From assembly GCF_002261335.1 (NCBI RefSeq), contig NZ_NEVL01000001.1, forward strand, positions 744,001-808,000: DNA of 64,000 nt. Direction: 5' to 3'. The position numbers and the translations under genes are program-made. The stretch comes from Bordetella genomosp. 1. Lineage in GTDB: Bacteria > Pseudomonadota > Gammaproteobacteria > Burkholderiales > Burkholderiaceae_B. Shown here piece after piece: positions 1 to 8,823 of the stretch; the stretch's first letter is position 1, and each line of letters opens with the position of its first letter. The notes under the pieces were generated by a model. The model made no database searches, had not been told where the DNA came from, and saw nothing but the letters and a program-made list of their open reading frames with translations.

Positions 1-863
1 CGCGCGCGCAATCCGCGCCCGAGGCCGAGCGCCAGCGCAGCGTGTTTCCGCCGGAGCCCGAGGAAAACATCCTCTACTTTATCGAGAAGTATTCGCCCAA
101 GCTCGAGCCCTGGCAGAAAGAGCTGGTGCGCATCGTGCGCAAGGTGGGCCAGTATTTCTATCCGCAGACCCAGACCAAGGTGATGAACGAGGGCTGGGCC
201 ACGTTCTGGCACTACACGCTGCTCAACCGCCTGCATCAGCGCGGCCAGGTCAACGACGGCTTCATGATGGAAGTGCTGGCCAGCCACACCAACGTGGTGA
301 GCCAGCGCGGCTTCGACGAGCGCGGCTACGGCGGCATCAATCCGTATGCCCTGGGCTACGCGATGATGACCGACATCCGCCGCATGTGCGAGAACCCTAC
401 CGACGAAGACCGGCGCTGGTTTCCCGACATCTGCGGCACCGACTGGATCAAGACGCTCGACTTCGCGATGCGCAACTTCAAGGACGAGTCGTTCATCTCG
501 CAGTATCTGTCGCCGCGCCTGATCCGCGAATTCCGCTTCTTCGCCGTGGCCGATCACGAGGCCAACCCCAAGCTCGAGATCGCCGCCATCCACGACGACG
601 ACGGCTACCGCCAGGTGCGCAAGCTGCTCGCCGCGCAGCACAACCGCGACAACCAGGTGCCCGACATCCAGGTGGTGCGCTACTTCCGCGAGTCGGATCG
701 CTCGCTGGTGCTGCGCCACACCCAGAGCCGCGGCCGGCCGCTCGAAAGCAGCGAGGCCGACCAGGTGATGAAGCACCTCGGCCGCCTGTGGGGCTTCCGG
801 GTTCGACTGGAAGAGGCCGCGCCCGACGGCACCGTGCTGTCGTACCGCCAGATCGAGCCTTGA
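1..863 (+). CDS. spoVR: SpoVR/YcgB family protein, C-terminal part (5' end outside window)
   Basis: The frame is open from base 3 and ends at TGA 861-863, giving about 286 residues. It matches the C-terminal half of SpoVR/YcgB proteins, which are normally about 500 residues. Family-like stretches are KVMNEGWATFWHYTLLNRL and GGINPYALGYAMMTDI, followed by a LSPRLIREFRFFAV segment. The in-frame GTG at 42 is internal and not the true start, because the coding frame and homology continue upstream of the window. SpoVR-family proteins are widespread in proteobacteria and usually sit with a PrkA kinase and a YeaH-like protein; those would lie upstream and cannot be seen. The molecular function is not established. 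Confidence 0.93.
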   Translation, partial: RAQSAPEAERQRSVFPPEPEENILYFIEKYSPKLEPWQKELVRIVRKVGQYFYPQTQTKVMNEGWATFWHYTLLNRLHQRGQVNDGFMMEVLASHTNVVSQRGFDERGYGGINPYALGYAMMTDIRRMCENPTDEDRRWFPDICGTDWIKTLDFAMRNFKDESFISQYLSPRLIREFRFFAVADHEANPKLEIAAIHDDDGYRQVRKLLAAQHNRDNQVPDIQVVRYFRESDRSLVLRHTQSRGRPLESSEADQVMKHLGRLWGFRVRLEEAAPDGTVLSYRQIEP

Positions 864-874
864 TTCCCGAGAGC

Positions 875-919
875 GGGGCGCACCGGCGCGCCACGGCGTG
901 CTAGTGCGTCCCCTTTTTT
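875..919 (+). terminator. Rho-independent terminator of spoVR
   Basis: GGGGCGCAC (875-883) pairs with GTGCGTCCCC (904-913), with one bulged T, and six T residues follow (914-919). It starts 12 bases after the spoVR stop codon. Confidence 0.8.
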
Positions 920-950
920 AGCCCACGTGTGGCGCCTGCGTCATCTGTCA

Positions 951-979
951 TGCCACGGTTCCGCCGATTCTGCTAGAAT
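951..979 (+). promoter_or_regulatory. Probable sigma-70 promoter of tRNA-Ser
   Basis: A -10-like TAGAAT lies at 974-979 with a weak -35 (TGCCAC, 951-956) 17 bases upstream. It is about 65 bases before the mature tRNA. The -35 match is poor, so this is an inference from position and the -10. Confidence 0.45.
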
Positions 980-1044
980 CGCGGATTCGCGTTTTCCGCA
1001 ATGCGGCTTTGGCCGCCAGTCGAGGATCTCAGCGAGCCAAATTA

Positions 1045-1135
1045 GGACAGGTGGCCGAGTGGTTGAAGGCGCACGCCTGGAAAGCGTGTATACGTCAAAA
1101 GCGTATCGGGGGTTCGAATCCCCCTCTGTCCGCCA
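1045..1135 (+). tRNA. tRNA-Ser (anticodon GGA)
   Basis: The acceptor GGACAGG pairs with the 3' TCTGTCC, followed by discriminator G and an encoded CCA. The anticodon arm CACGC-CTGGAAA-GCGTG reads GGA (serine, UCC/UCU). A long variable arm precedes the T arm GGGGGTTCGAATCCCCC, as expected for a class II tRNA. Length is 91 bases including CCA. Confidence 0.97.
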
Positions 1136-1163
1136 AGAATTTGCGCATCCTCCAGATGCCATG

Positions 1164-1201
1164 AAAAAACCCGCAGACGCGTGAGCGCTGCGGGTTTTTT
1201 T
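1164..1201 (+). terminator. Rho-independent terminator after tRNA-Ser
   Basis: AAAAAACCCGCAG (1164-1176) is complementary to CTGCGGGTTTTTT (1188-1200), with a T run. It closes the tRNA-Ser unit. Confidence 0.9.
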
Positions 1202-1299
1202 CATGGGCTTGGAAACTTCAATACGACCGCGAGACCTTCCTGACAAGCGGGTATCGCGGCGTTTGCGGCTTTGGCTGTTCCGCGGAGGATCGGAGGGGG

Positions 1300-1764
1300 C
1301 TACGCGCCTGTCTCACAGGAATAAAGCGTGAGTTCATCACGAGGCGTTGCCCCAATGCCGCGCCAGAATGCACGCCCTTTTGCGTTGTCGGCGAAGACCA
1401 ACAGGTGGCACTTGGCGATGCCTTGTGCGCGGAGCGCGGCCAGGCTTGCTGAAACCAGCGCCCGTCCCAGACCCCGCCTTCTCATGAGGGGCGAGACCAC
1501 GAGGTGATGTATTAACCCGCGGCGTCCGTCATGACCACACAAAATGGTGCCGACGAGCTCGTTGTCATCCCAGGCAGTGAAGCTGAGGCCGGAATTTCGA
1601 TCCAGAAACGCCGATATCGCGGAATAGCTATCGGCGTCGCTCAATCCGACTTCAGGCGTGCGCAACCATAATTCGAGTGCGATCGCGTGATCGGAGGCCA
1701 GAAATTCACGCATCGTGAGAGATTTTGCGGGGCTCGAGCTTGTAGTCTGGCCGTCGAAACTCAT
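1300..1764 (-). CDS. GNAT family N-acetyltransferase
   Basis: 154 residues. The acetyl-CoA-binding core is visible as LIHHLVVSPLMRRRGLGRAL (the V-x(n)-RRxGLG/A signature) near residues 83-102. A conserved late segment with NAKGRAFWRGIGA follows, typical of RimI/AAC-like GNATs. A GAGG ribosome-binding site lies just upstream of ATG 1764. A second in-frame Met is at residue 18. GC content and codon choice look lower than in most neighbours, and the gene lies just downstream of a tRNA gene, so recent acquisition is possible. The substrate cannot be predicted. Confidence 0.85.
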   Translation of the reverse strand: MSFDGQTTSSSPAKSLTMREFLASDHAIALELWLRTPEVGLSDADSYSAISAFLDRNSGLSFTAWDDNELVGTILCGHDGRRGLIHHLVVSPLMRRRGLGRALVSASLAALRAQGIAKCHLLVFADNAKGRAFWRGIGATPRDELTLYSCETGA

Positions 1765-1937
1765 CGGAACCTCGTTTTAGAAAGCGGGATACACAGAACC
1801 TACGTCTCCTCGCGCATCCTCTTCCACGCGGAACAGATCGTCAAACGCTGGCGTCCAGGGCTGTCGTCGATAGCTGGCTGCGCTCGAGGCGGCATCGCTC
1901 AACGCGATTGCCGAGTTGCAGCCGCATCCGCCGACCC

Positions 1938-2435
1938 TCACTTCCAGTCGATGCGTTCCAGCGTCATCTGCGAGATGTCGAAGTTGGCGCGGCCGACCAG
2001 GCCGTAGACGATGGCGTGGCAGCGCGCGCGCAGGTCCTTGCAGGTGAGCAGTTGCTTGCGGTCTTCGCGGGAGAGGTGGTCGGTGTTGACCGTCATCGTG
2101 TTCATGTCGCGCGGCTGGGACCGGATCATGGTAATGCCGCCGAAGCCCTGGATGTAGACCTCGACCGCGACGCGCTTGCCGCTGAGTTGATCGACGTCCA
2201 GCGTCAGGTCTTCAAAGGTCATGAACGTGTACTTGCCGGCGTCGGCCTTGGACGCCGCCGGCGCGGCGGCCTGCGGGGCGGCGACGGGCTTCAGTTTGTC
2301 ATAGCAGGTCAGGCGGGTGCGGTCGTCCTGCAGCCGGGTGCAGGCGGTGTAGCCTTCCTGCAGGCTCTGGGCGGACGACAGCATGGGCAGGGCCATGGCG
2401 CAGACGAACACGGACAAGCGGGCGGCGCGGTACAT
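1938..2435 (-). CDS. Secreted hypothetical protein with N-terminal C-x(n)-RLxCYD-like motif
   Basis: 165 residues with a Sec signal peptide (hydrophobic residues 8-22, likely cleavage after SSAQS). The mature N-terminus carries YTACTRLQDDRTRLTCYDKL. This Cys/Cys-Tyr-Asp motif occurs at the start of many small periplasmic proteins, including type VI secretion accessory proteins of the VasI group. A further pair of Cys (TCKDLRARC) occurs near residue 135. The GGAGA ribosome-binding site before ATG 2435 is good. Function is unknown; the motif alone does not prove a link to secretion, and no T6SS genes are nearby. Confidence 0.75.
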   Translation of the reverse strand: MYRAARLSVFVCAMALPMLSSAQSLQEGYTACTRLQDDRTRLTCYDKLKPVAAPQAAAPAASKADAGKYTFMTFEDLTLDVDQLSGKRVAVEVYIQGFGGITMIRSQPRDMNTMTVNTDHLSREDRKQLLTCKDLRARCHAIVYGLVGRANFDISQMTLERIDWK

Positions 2436-2476
2436 CGATCTCTCCTGGTTGTTCGAGGCGCCGCGCAGCCGTTCAT

Positions 2477-2516
2477 GGTGTCAGACTGCATTTTTGGGAA
2501 ATTGCAGTCTGACACC
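2477..2516. repeat. Intergenic 14-bp perfect inverted repeat (REP-like)
   Basis: GGTGTCAGACTGCA (2477-2490) and its exact reverse complement (2503-2516) flank a 12-base T/A-rich centre. It lies upstream of the secreted-protein gene and is not positioned as a terminator for any gene here. The shape resembles REP/BIME palindromes, but a second copy is not visible in this window. Confidence 0.7.
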
Positions 2517-2628
2517 TTTGTTTGGGGCCGGCGGCAGTTGTGATTAGGTCATGCTGATTGTGACCAATTATTCCACGAAAAGACGACAGGCTTGCCGCGC
2601 GCTGCCTCATCCAGGCACGTGTCCGCCC

Positions 2629-3108
2629 TCAATCAGGCCGGTGGGGGGCCAATCTCAGACGGTAGAAGACCACGCGCTCGGTTTCCTCGAAGCCCAGCGC
2701 CTCGTGCACCGCCTGCGAAACGTCGTTGTCCAGCGCGGTGTCCGATGCCAGCTCGCGGCAGCCTTGCGCGAGCGCCCAGGCGCGGCAGGCCTCGACCAGC
2801 AGGCGCGCCGCGCCGCCGCGGCGCGCCTCGGGCGCCACGTAGATGCCTTCGAGGAACGCGACGGGCGAGCTGTCGGTGCCGTTGACGTAGTCGTGCCGCA
2901 GCGCGATCTCGGCGAGCCCGATGGCGCCTGCGGGCTCCGCGGTCACGATGAACGCGGCATAGCGCGCGGGCTCGGCGAGCTGTTCGGCGATCTCGCGCCG
3001 ATGCTCGGCTGCCGAGGCATCGGGCCAGAGCGCGGTGCGCAGCCGCGCCCAGTCGTCGATGAAATCGGCGCGTCGGTGAGGGGCGTGGCTGGCGAGAACG
3101 AGGGGCAT
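2629..3108 (-). CDS. Aminoglycoside 6'-N-acetyltransferase-like GNAT, AAC(6')-Ic/Iy/Iaa type
   Basis: 159 residues, the usual length for chromosomal AAC(6')-I enzymes. The stretch RHDYVNGTDSSPVAFLEGIY (residues 71-90) is close to the signature of the Salmonella/Serratia/Acinetobacter chromosomal AAC(6') subfamily. ASDTALDNDVSQAVHEALGF plus EETERVVFYR at the C-terminus also matches. These enzymes acetylate the 6'-amino group of aminoglycosides using acetyl-CoA. ATG 3108 has a CGGAG site upstream. Family assignment is strong; actual drug acetylation and resistance are inferred, because such genes are often silent or have other natural substrates. Confidence 0.85.
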   Translation of the reverse strand: MPLVLASHAPHRRADFIDDWARLRTALWPDASAAEHRREIAEQLAEPARYAAFIVTAEPAGAIGLAEIALRHDYVNGTDSSPVAFLEGIYVAPEARRGGAARLLVEACRAWALAQGCRELASDTALDNDVSQAVHEALGFEETERVVFYRLRLAPHRPD

Positions 3109-3191
3109 GGGCGGACTCCGGAGCGGGGCGGATGCAGAATGGCCGTGCGCGACGGCACGGCCATTCTCGCAGGAACGCGGCGCGATCCCGG

Positions 3192-4811
3192 CTAGGCGCT
3201 CAGGTCGCGGCCGCGTGTCTCCGGCAGCACCAGCGCGCCGATGATCGCGGTGAGCGCGGCGAAGGCGACCGTGTACCAGAGGCCGCCGAAGATGTCGCCG
3301 GTGGCGATCACCACGGCCGTTGCCACGAAGGGCGCGAAACCGCCGATCCAGCCATTGCCCAGCTGCAGCGCGAGCGATACGCCGCTGTAGCGGATCTGCA
3401 CCGGGAACAGCTCCACCAGCAGCGCGCCCAGGGGCCCGTAGACCATGGTGGCGAGAAAGATCAGCGCGAACAGCACGGCCACCACCATGGGCCCGTCGGG
3501 GTGCACGGGCGCGCCTGCGGGCGGCAGGCCATGCGCGGCCAGGCTGGCCATCAGGGCGGGCTCGCTGACGTCGCTCAACGCCTCGCCGTTGATGGCGACG
3601 CGCACCGGGCCGGTGCCGTCCTGCACCTTGTAGGGCACCGCGTGCGCGGCCAGCTGGCGCTTGAGCGGCGCGCAGGCGGAGCCCGTATCGCGGGCCTGGA
3701 ACAGCGACAGGGAATCGTGCGCCCGGCAGCCCTCGCCGCTGATCTGCACCTGCGTCTGCGCGCGGAAGGCGGCGAGCGGCGGGTTGCCGTAGTGCGCCAG
3801 CGCCTGGAACAGCGGCACGAACAGGACCGCCGACAGCACGCAGCCGGTGAGCACGATGCCCTTGCGCCCGATCTTGTCGGAGAGCCAGCCGAAGAACAGG
3901 AAAAACGGTGTGCCGAGCGTGAGCGCGATGATGAGGTAGAGGTTGGCCTGGTCGTGCGTGAGCTTGAGCGTGGTGGTCATGAAGTACAGGCTGTAGAAGT
4001 GGCCGGTGTACCAGACCACGGCCTGGCCCGCGACCACGCCGAAGATCGCGATCAGGACCAGCTTGCGGTTGCGCGGGTTGCCCAGCGTCTCGGCGATCGG
4101 GCTGCGCGAGGTCCGGCCTTCCTTCTTCATCTGCTGGAACACCGGCGACTCGTGCAGCTTGAGCCGGATGTAGAGCGACAGCAGCAACAGCACGATCGAG
4201 CCGACGAAGGGCAGGCGCCAGCCCCAGCTGGCGAAGGCTTCCGGCGACATCGAGGCGCGGCAGATCAGGATCACGATCAGCGACAGGAACAGGCCCAGCG
4301 TGCCGGTGATCTGGATCCAGCTGGTGGTGAAGCCGCGCTGGTCGGCGCGCGAGTGTTCCGCCACGTAGGTGACCGCGCCGCCGAACTCGCCGCCCACGGC
4401 CAGGCCTTGCAGCAGGCGCAGCGCCACCAGCAGCGCGGGGGCGGCCCACCCCAGGGTCTCGAACGTGGGCAGCAGCCCGATGGCCGCGGTGGCGATGCCC
4501 ATCACCAGCATGGTGATGAGGAACGTCTTCTTGCGCCCCACGACGTCGCCGAGGCGGCCGAACACGATCGCGCCGAACGGCCGCAGCACGAAGCCCGCGC
4601 CAAAGGTCGCGAGCGCGGCGAGCAGCGCCGCGGCCTCGTTGCCCTTGGGAAAGAACAGCGTGCTGAAGAACGCGGCCAGCGAGCCATAGATGAAGAAGTC
4701 GTACCATTCGAAGACGGTGCCGAGGCCGGCCGCGAAGACGATGCGTTTGGTGTCGTGGTCGAGCGGCGTGGCCGGCGCGGCCGGTTTGGAGGACAGAGCT
4801 TGAGTGGTCAT
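3192..4811 (-). CDS. MFS transporter, metabolite:H+ symporter (MHS) family, with large extracytoplasmic loop
   Basis: 539 residues, about 100 longer than typical MHS members (ProP, ShiA, KgtP). Family features are GTVFEWYDFFIYG at the N-terminus, GRLGDVVGRKK (motif A) near residue 85, RLLQGLAVGGEFGGA near 132-146, and a repeat motif GWLSDKIGRKG near 308-318. Residues about 340-440 form a hydrophilic insertion between predicted TM9 and TM10, with Cys362 and Cys380. It follows the alpha/beta hydrolase gene by 10 bases in the same orientation, and a GAGGAG site precedes ATG 4811. The substrate is probably an organic acid or similar metabolite processed with the hydrolase (inference). Confidence 0.9.
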   Translation of the reverse strand: MTTQALSSKPAAPATPLDHDTKRIVFAAGLGTVFEWYDFFIYGSLAAFFSTLFFPKGNEAAALLAALATFGAGFVLRPFGAIVFGRLGDVVGRKKTFLITMLVMGIATAAIGLLPTFETLGWAAPALLVALRLLQGLAVGGEFGGAVTYVAEHSRADQRGFTTSWIQITGTLGLFLSLIVILICRASMSPEAFASWGWRLPFVGSIVLLLLSLYIRLKLHESPVFQQMKKEGRTSRSPIAETLGNPRNRKLVLIAIFGVVAGQAVVWYTGHFYSLYFMTTTLKLTHDQANLYLIIALTLGTPFFLFFGWLSDKIGRKGIVLTGCVLSAVLFVPLFQALAHYGNPPLAAFRAQTQVQISGEGCRAHDSLSLFQARDTGSACAPLKRQLAAHAVPYKVQDGTGPVRVAINGEALSDVSEPALMASLAAHGLPPAGAPVHPDGPMVVAVLFALIFLATMVYGPLGALLVELFPVQIRYSGVSLALQLGNGWIGGFAPFVATAVVIATGDIFGGLWYTVAFAALTAIIGALVLPETRGRDLSA

Positions 4812-4821
4812 GGAAGGCTCC

Positions 4822-5607
4822 TCAACGGGCGCGTTGCGCCAGGAACGCGGCCAGCACGCGATTGAACGCCGCGGGCTGTTCGAGCATCGGAAAGTGGCCG
4901 GCCTGCGGGATCAGGGCCAGGCCGCATCCGGGGATGCCGTCGGCGAGCGCCTCCGATTCGCACACCGGCGTGATGATGTCTTCCTCGCCCACGATCGCCA
5001 GCGTCGGAACCGTGATCTCGCCCAGCCGTGCGCGCGAGTCGGCGGCGTTGAGCGAGGCGATGGCCTGGCGGGCCACGAAGGCCGGCGTCTGTGCCACCTC
5101 TTCGCGCGCAAACGCCAGCAGCGCCGCACTCGCCGCGCTGCCGAAGGAGCGCTCGATCACGCGCTGGCTCGCCGCCACCACGCCGAGCGACTCGATGGCG
5201 GCGAGCACGTTGTCGGCGTCCACGTCCGGCCCCAGGCCGTGCGGCGTGGCGCCCACCAGCACCAGCGCGCGAACGCGGCCGGGATGGTCGAGCACGAACT
5301 GCTGCGCCACCGTGCCGCCCATCGAGAGGCCCACCAGCGTCGCGCCTTCGAGCGCCAGGGCGTCGAACACCGCATTCACGTCGGCCACGAAGGCGGCGAT
5401 CGTGTACGCGCGTTGCGCGGGGCGCGGCGCGGCGCCGTGTCCGGGCAGGTTGATGAGCACGACGCGGTGGCTGGCGCTGAAGTGCGCCATCTGCTCGCGC
5501 CAGAATTCGGCGGTGGTGGTGAAGCCGTGGATGAACACCAGCGGCGCTCCCGCGCCGGCGACGCGTACGACGGTGTCGCCCAGCGCCAGGGTCTCGGTCT
5601 GCATCAT
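4822..5607 (-). CDS. Alpha/beta fold hydrolase (3-oxoadipate enol-lactonase-like)
   Basis: 261 residues. It shows the oxyanion segment VFIHGFTTTAEFW (24-36), the nucleophile elbow GLSMGG (Ser near 94), and the charge-relay region VGEEDIITP with C-terminal AGHFPMLEQP supplying Asp and His. The overall pattern is PcaD/epoxide-hydrolase-like and the substrate is unknown. The start is ATG 5607, with a second ATG at 5604 and a GGAGA site 8 bases upstream. It is the first gene of an operon with the MFS transporter. A consensus sigma-54 promoter lies about 95 bases upstream, and a divergent sigma-54 activator gene probably controls it. Confidence 0.9.
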   Translation of the reverse strand: MMQTETLALGDTVVRVAGAGAPLVFIHGFTTTAEFWREQMAHFSASHRVVLINLPGHGAAPRPAQRAYTIAAFVADVNAVFDALALEGATLVGLSMGGTVAQQFVLDHPGRVRALVLVGATPHGLGPDVDADNVLAAIESLGVVAASQRVIERSFGSAASAALLAFAREEVAQTPAFVARQAIASLNAADSRARLGEITVPTLAIVGEEDIITPVCESEALADGIPGCGLALIPQAGHFPMLEQPAAFNRVLAAFLAQRAR

Positions 5608-5701
5608 GTTTTCGTCTCCGTAGTGATTTTCTTGTGGCCCGGCGCGATGCGCCGCGTCCGGGCGGTGCGAGACGGCGGTGACGCGTCTCTCGCGTCATCC
5701 A

Positions 5702-5717
5702 TGCAAAGTGCGTGCCA
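5702..5717 (-). promoter_or_regulatory. Sigma-54 (-24/-12) promoter for the hydrolase-MFS operon
   Basis: On the minus strand the sequence is CTGGCACGCACTTTGCAT: TGGCACG at -24 and TTGCA at -12, with exactly ten bases between GG and GC. This fits the RpoN consensus fully. Transcription would start near 5691, about 84 bases before the hydrolase ATG. Confidence 0.88.
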
Positions 5718-5806
5718 GTTTCGTCCCGGACGCGGCGTTCCCGCGTGCACAGAGGGAGAACAGCGGCCACGAATCGGATTGGTCCGACGCTGGTAGGTCC
5801 CGATTG

Positions 5807-5856
5807 TGTCTCCGGTGTCGTGTATGGGATACATGTCTCCGGCATTAATGAGACAT
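5807..5856. promoter_or_regulatory. Candidate upstream activating sequences for the sigma-54 activator
   Basis: There is a perfect dyad ATGTCTC-N10-GAGACAT (5833-5856), another palindrome TGTAT-GGG-ATACA (5821-5833), and an extra TGTCTCCGG copy at 5807 repeating the one at 5834. They lie about 115-165 bases upstream of the predicted transcription start, the usual range for enhancer-binding proteins. They also lie 36 bases before the activator's own ATG, so autoregulation is plausible. Confidence 0.7.
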
Positions 5857-5891
5857 TCGGAGACGGCCCGGACGGGCCGCAGGGAGACGCA

Positions 5892-7241
<1,350 letters not shown>

Positions 7242-7296
7242 CGTGTTGTCGAACGATGGTTGCCTGTGCAATCATCCCTGCGCCACTACATTCCGC

Positions 7297-7761
7297 ATGA
7301 GGACCCCGCGCTTGGAGATCTACCGAGAATCCCCCCGCCGCGCCGACGTGATGGCGCTGATCGATGCGCTCGACGCCTATCAGATGCCGCTGTCGCCGCC
7401 CGAGAGCCATCATGGCGTGGATATCGAGGCGCTGTGTCGCGACGACATCGTGTTCCTGGTGGCGCGCGACGCGGGCGGCAAGGCGCTGGGCTGCGGCGGC
7501 ATCCTGCTGACGCCGGCGTATGCCGAGCTCAAGCGCATGTATGTGGATCCCGCCGCGCGCGGGCTGGGCGTGGCGCAGCAGATCCTGGCGCGGCTCGAGG
7601 CCGCGGCCGCAGAGGCCGGGATCGCACGCGTCTGTCTCGAGACCGGCGTACGCCAGGACGATGCGCTGCGCTTCTACCGCCGCAGCGGCTATGTCGACTG
7701 CGCGCCTTTCGGCGACTACCTGCCGGACCCGCACAGCGCCTTCATGCAGAAGCTGCTGTAG
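7297..7761 (+). CDS. GNAT family N-acetyltransferase
   Basis: 154 residues. The CoA-binding core is ELKRMYVDPAARGLGVAQQI (about 75-95), followed by LETGVRQDDALRFYRRSGY, the usual beta5-alpha4 region. The sequence resembles YsnE-type acetyltransferases (ETGxxQxxAxxFYxxxGY pattern). It starts at ATG 7297, 55 bases after the sigma-54 activator gene, with no strong ribosome-binding site. It may be read through from that gene. The substrate is unknown. Confidence 0.88.
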   Translation: MRTPRLEIYRESPRRADVMALIDALDAYQMPLSPPESHHGVDIEALCRDDIVFLVARDAGGKALGCGGILLTPAYAELKRMYVDPAARGLGVAQQILARLEAAAAEAGIARVCLETGVRQDDALRFYRRSGYVDCAPFGDYLPDPHSAFMQKLL

Positions 7762-7846
7762 CGACGCGTGCGCGGGCATGCCCCAGCAGCCAGGCGGCTG
7801 CGCTTGCGCTACTCTGGCATCCCGTCCACCCGATCCCGCCGGAGCC

Positions 7847-8785
7847 ATGAGCACAGCCCCCGTATCCCCGCCCCTCGAAGTCCTGCCGCGTGACATCTCC
7901 GCCTATCGCAAGGGCAACACCGGCATCGATTACGTGCATCGTTTCGAGTCCGGCAAGCCCGGGCCACACGTGCTGATCAATGCGCTCACGCATGGCAACG
8001 AGATCTGTGGCATGGTGGCCGCCACGCATCTGCTCGACACCCAGGTGCGGCCCAGGATCGGCACGCTCACGGTCAGCTTCGCGCACGTCGAGGCCTACGA
8101 GGCGTTCGACGCCGAACGGCCCTACGAAAACCGCCAGCTGGTGCACAACCTGAATCGCATCTGGACGCCGGCCATGCTGGACGGCGCCGAGGACAGCCCG
8201 GAGCTGCGCCGCGCGCGCGAGCTGCGGCCGGTGATCGACGCCGCCGATGCGGTGCTCGACATCCATTCCACCAGCGCGCCGGTGCGGCCGTTCTGGGTCT
8301 ATTACGATTCGCCGCGCAACGCGGCGCTGGCCACGGCCGTGGGCGCGCCCGACGTGCATCTGCTGATGCCGGACGGCAAGGGCCCCGGATCGCCGCTGAT
8401 CGGCTATGGCCGCCACGGCGGCGATGCGCCCACGAGCCAGGGATCGCTGGTGGTGGAGTGCGGCCAGCACTTCGCCCGCTCGGCCGCCGAGCTGGCCACG
8501 GCCACCACGCTGCGTTTCCTGGCGCATTTCGGGCTGATCGAGCCGCAGGCGCCGGCCGCCGTGGCGCCGCAGCGCTTCAAGCTGCTGCAGGTGCACGTGG
8601 TCAAGTCGGAAGACTTCCGTTTCGTGCGGCCGCTGGTGGGCTTCGAGACCTTCGCCCGCGACGAACTCATCGCCGTGAATGGCGACGAGGAAATCCGCGC
8701 GCTGTGCGATGACTGCACCATCTTCATGCCGGCGCGCGTGCCGATCGTGGGCCGCGAGGCCGTCTATCTCACGATGCCGGCCTGA
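7847..8785 (+). CDS. Succinylglutamate desuccinylase/aspartoacylase family zinc hydrolase
   Basis: 312 residues. Zinc-ligand motifs of the AstE/AspA (M14-like) family are visible: ALTHGNEICG (His and Glu, near residues 46-52) and DIHST (His, near 140). The middle carries NRQLVHNLNRIW, which fits the family's Asn/Arg substrate-binding element. A GGAG site precedes ATG 7847. These enzymes remove acyl groups from N-acylated amino acids. No ast operon surrounds it, so it is not clearly astE, and the substrate is open. Confidence 0.88.
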   Translation: MSTAPVSPPLEVLPRDISAYRKGNTGIDYVHRFESGKPGPHVLINALTHGNEICGMVAATHLLDTQVRPRIGTLTVSFAHVEAYEAFDAERPYENRQLVHNLNRIWTPAMLDGAEDSPELRRARELRPVIDAADAVLDIHSTSAPVRPFWVYYDSPRNAALATAVGAPDVHLLMPDGKGPGSPLIGYGRHGGDAPTSQGSLVVECGQHFARSAAELATATTLRFLAHFGLIEPQAPAAVAPQRFKLLQVHVVKSEDFRFVRPLVGFETFARDELIAVNGDEEIRALCDDCTIFMPARVPIVGREAVYLTMPA

Positions 8786-8823
8786 TCGCGGCAGGGCCGC
8801 CGGTGCGCGCACCGGCGGTGGCC

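Noticed and set aside
1045-2520. Integrated element at tRNA-Ser
   Set aside because: No integrase gene and no repeat of the tRNA 3' end were found in the following sequence.
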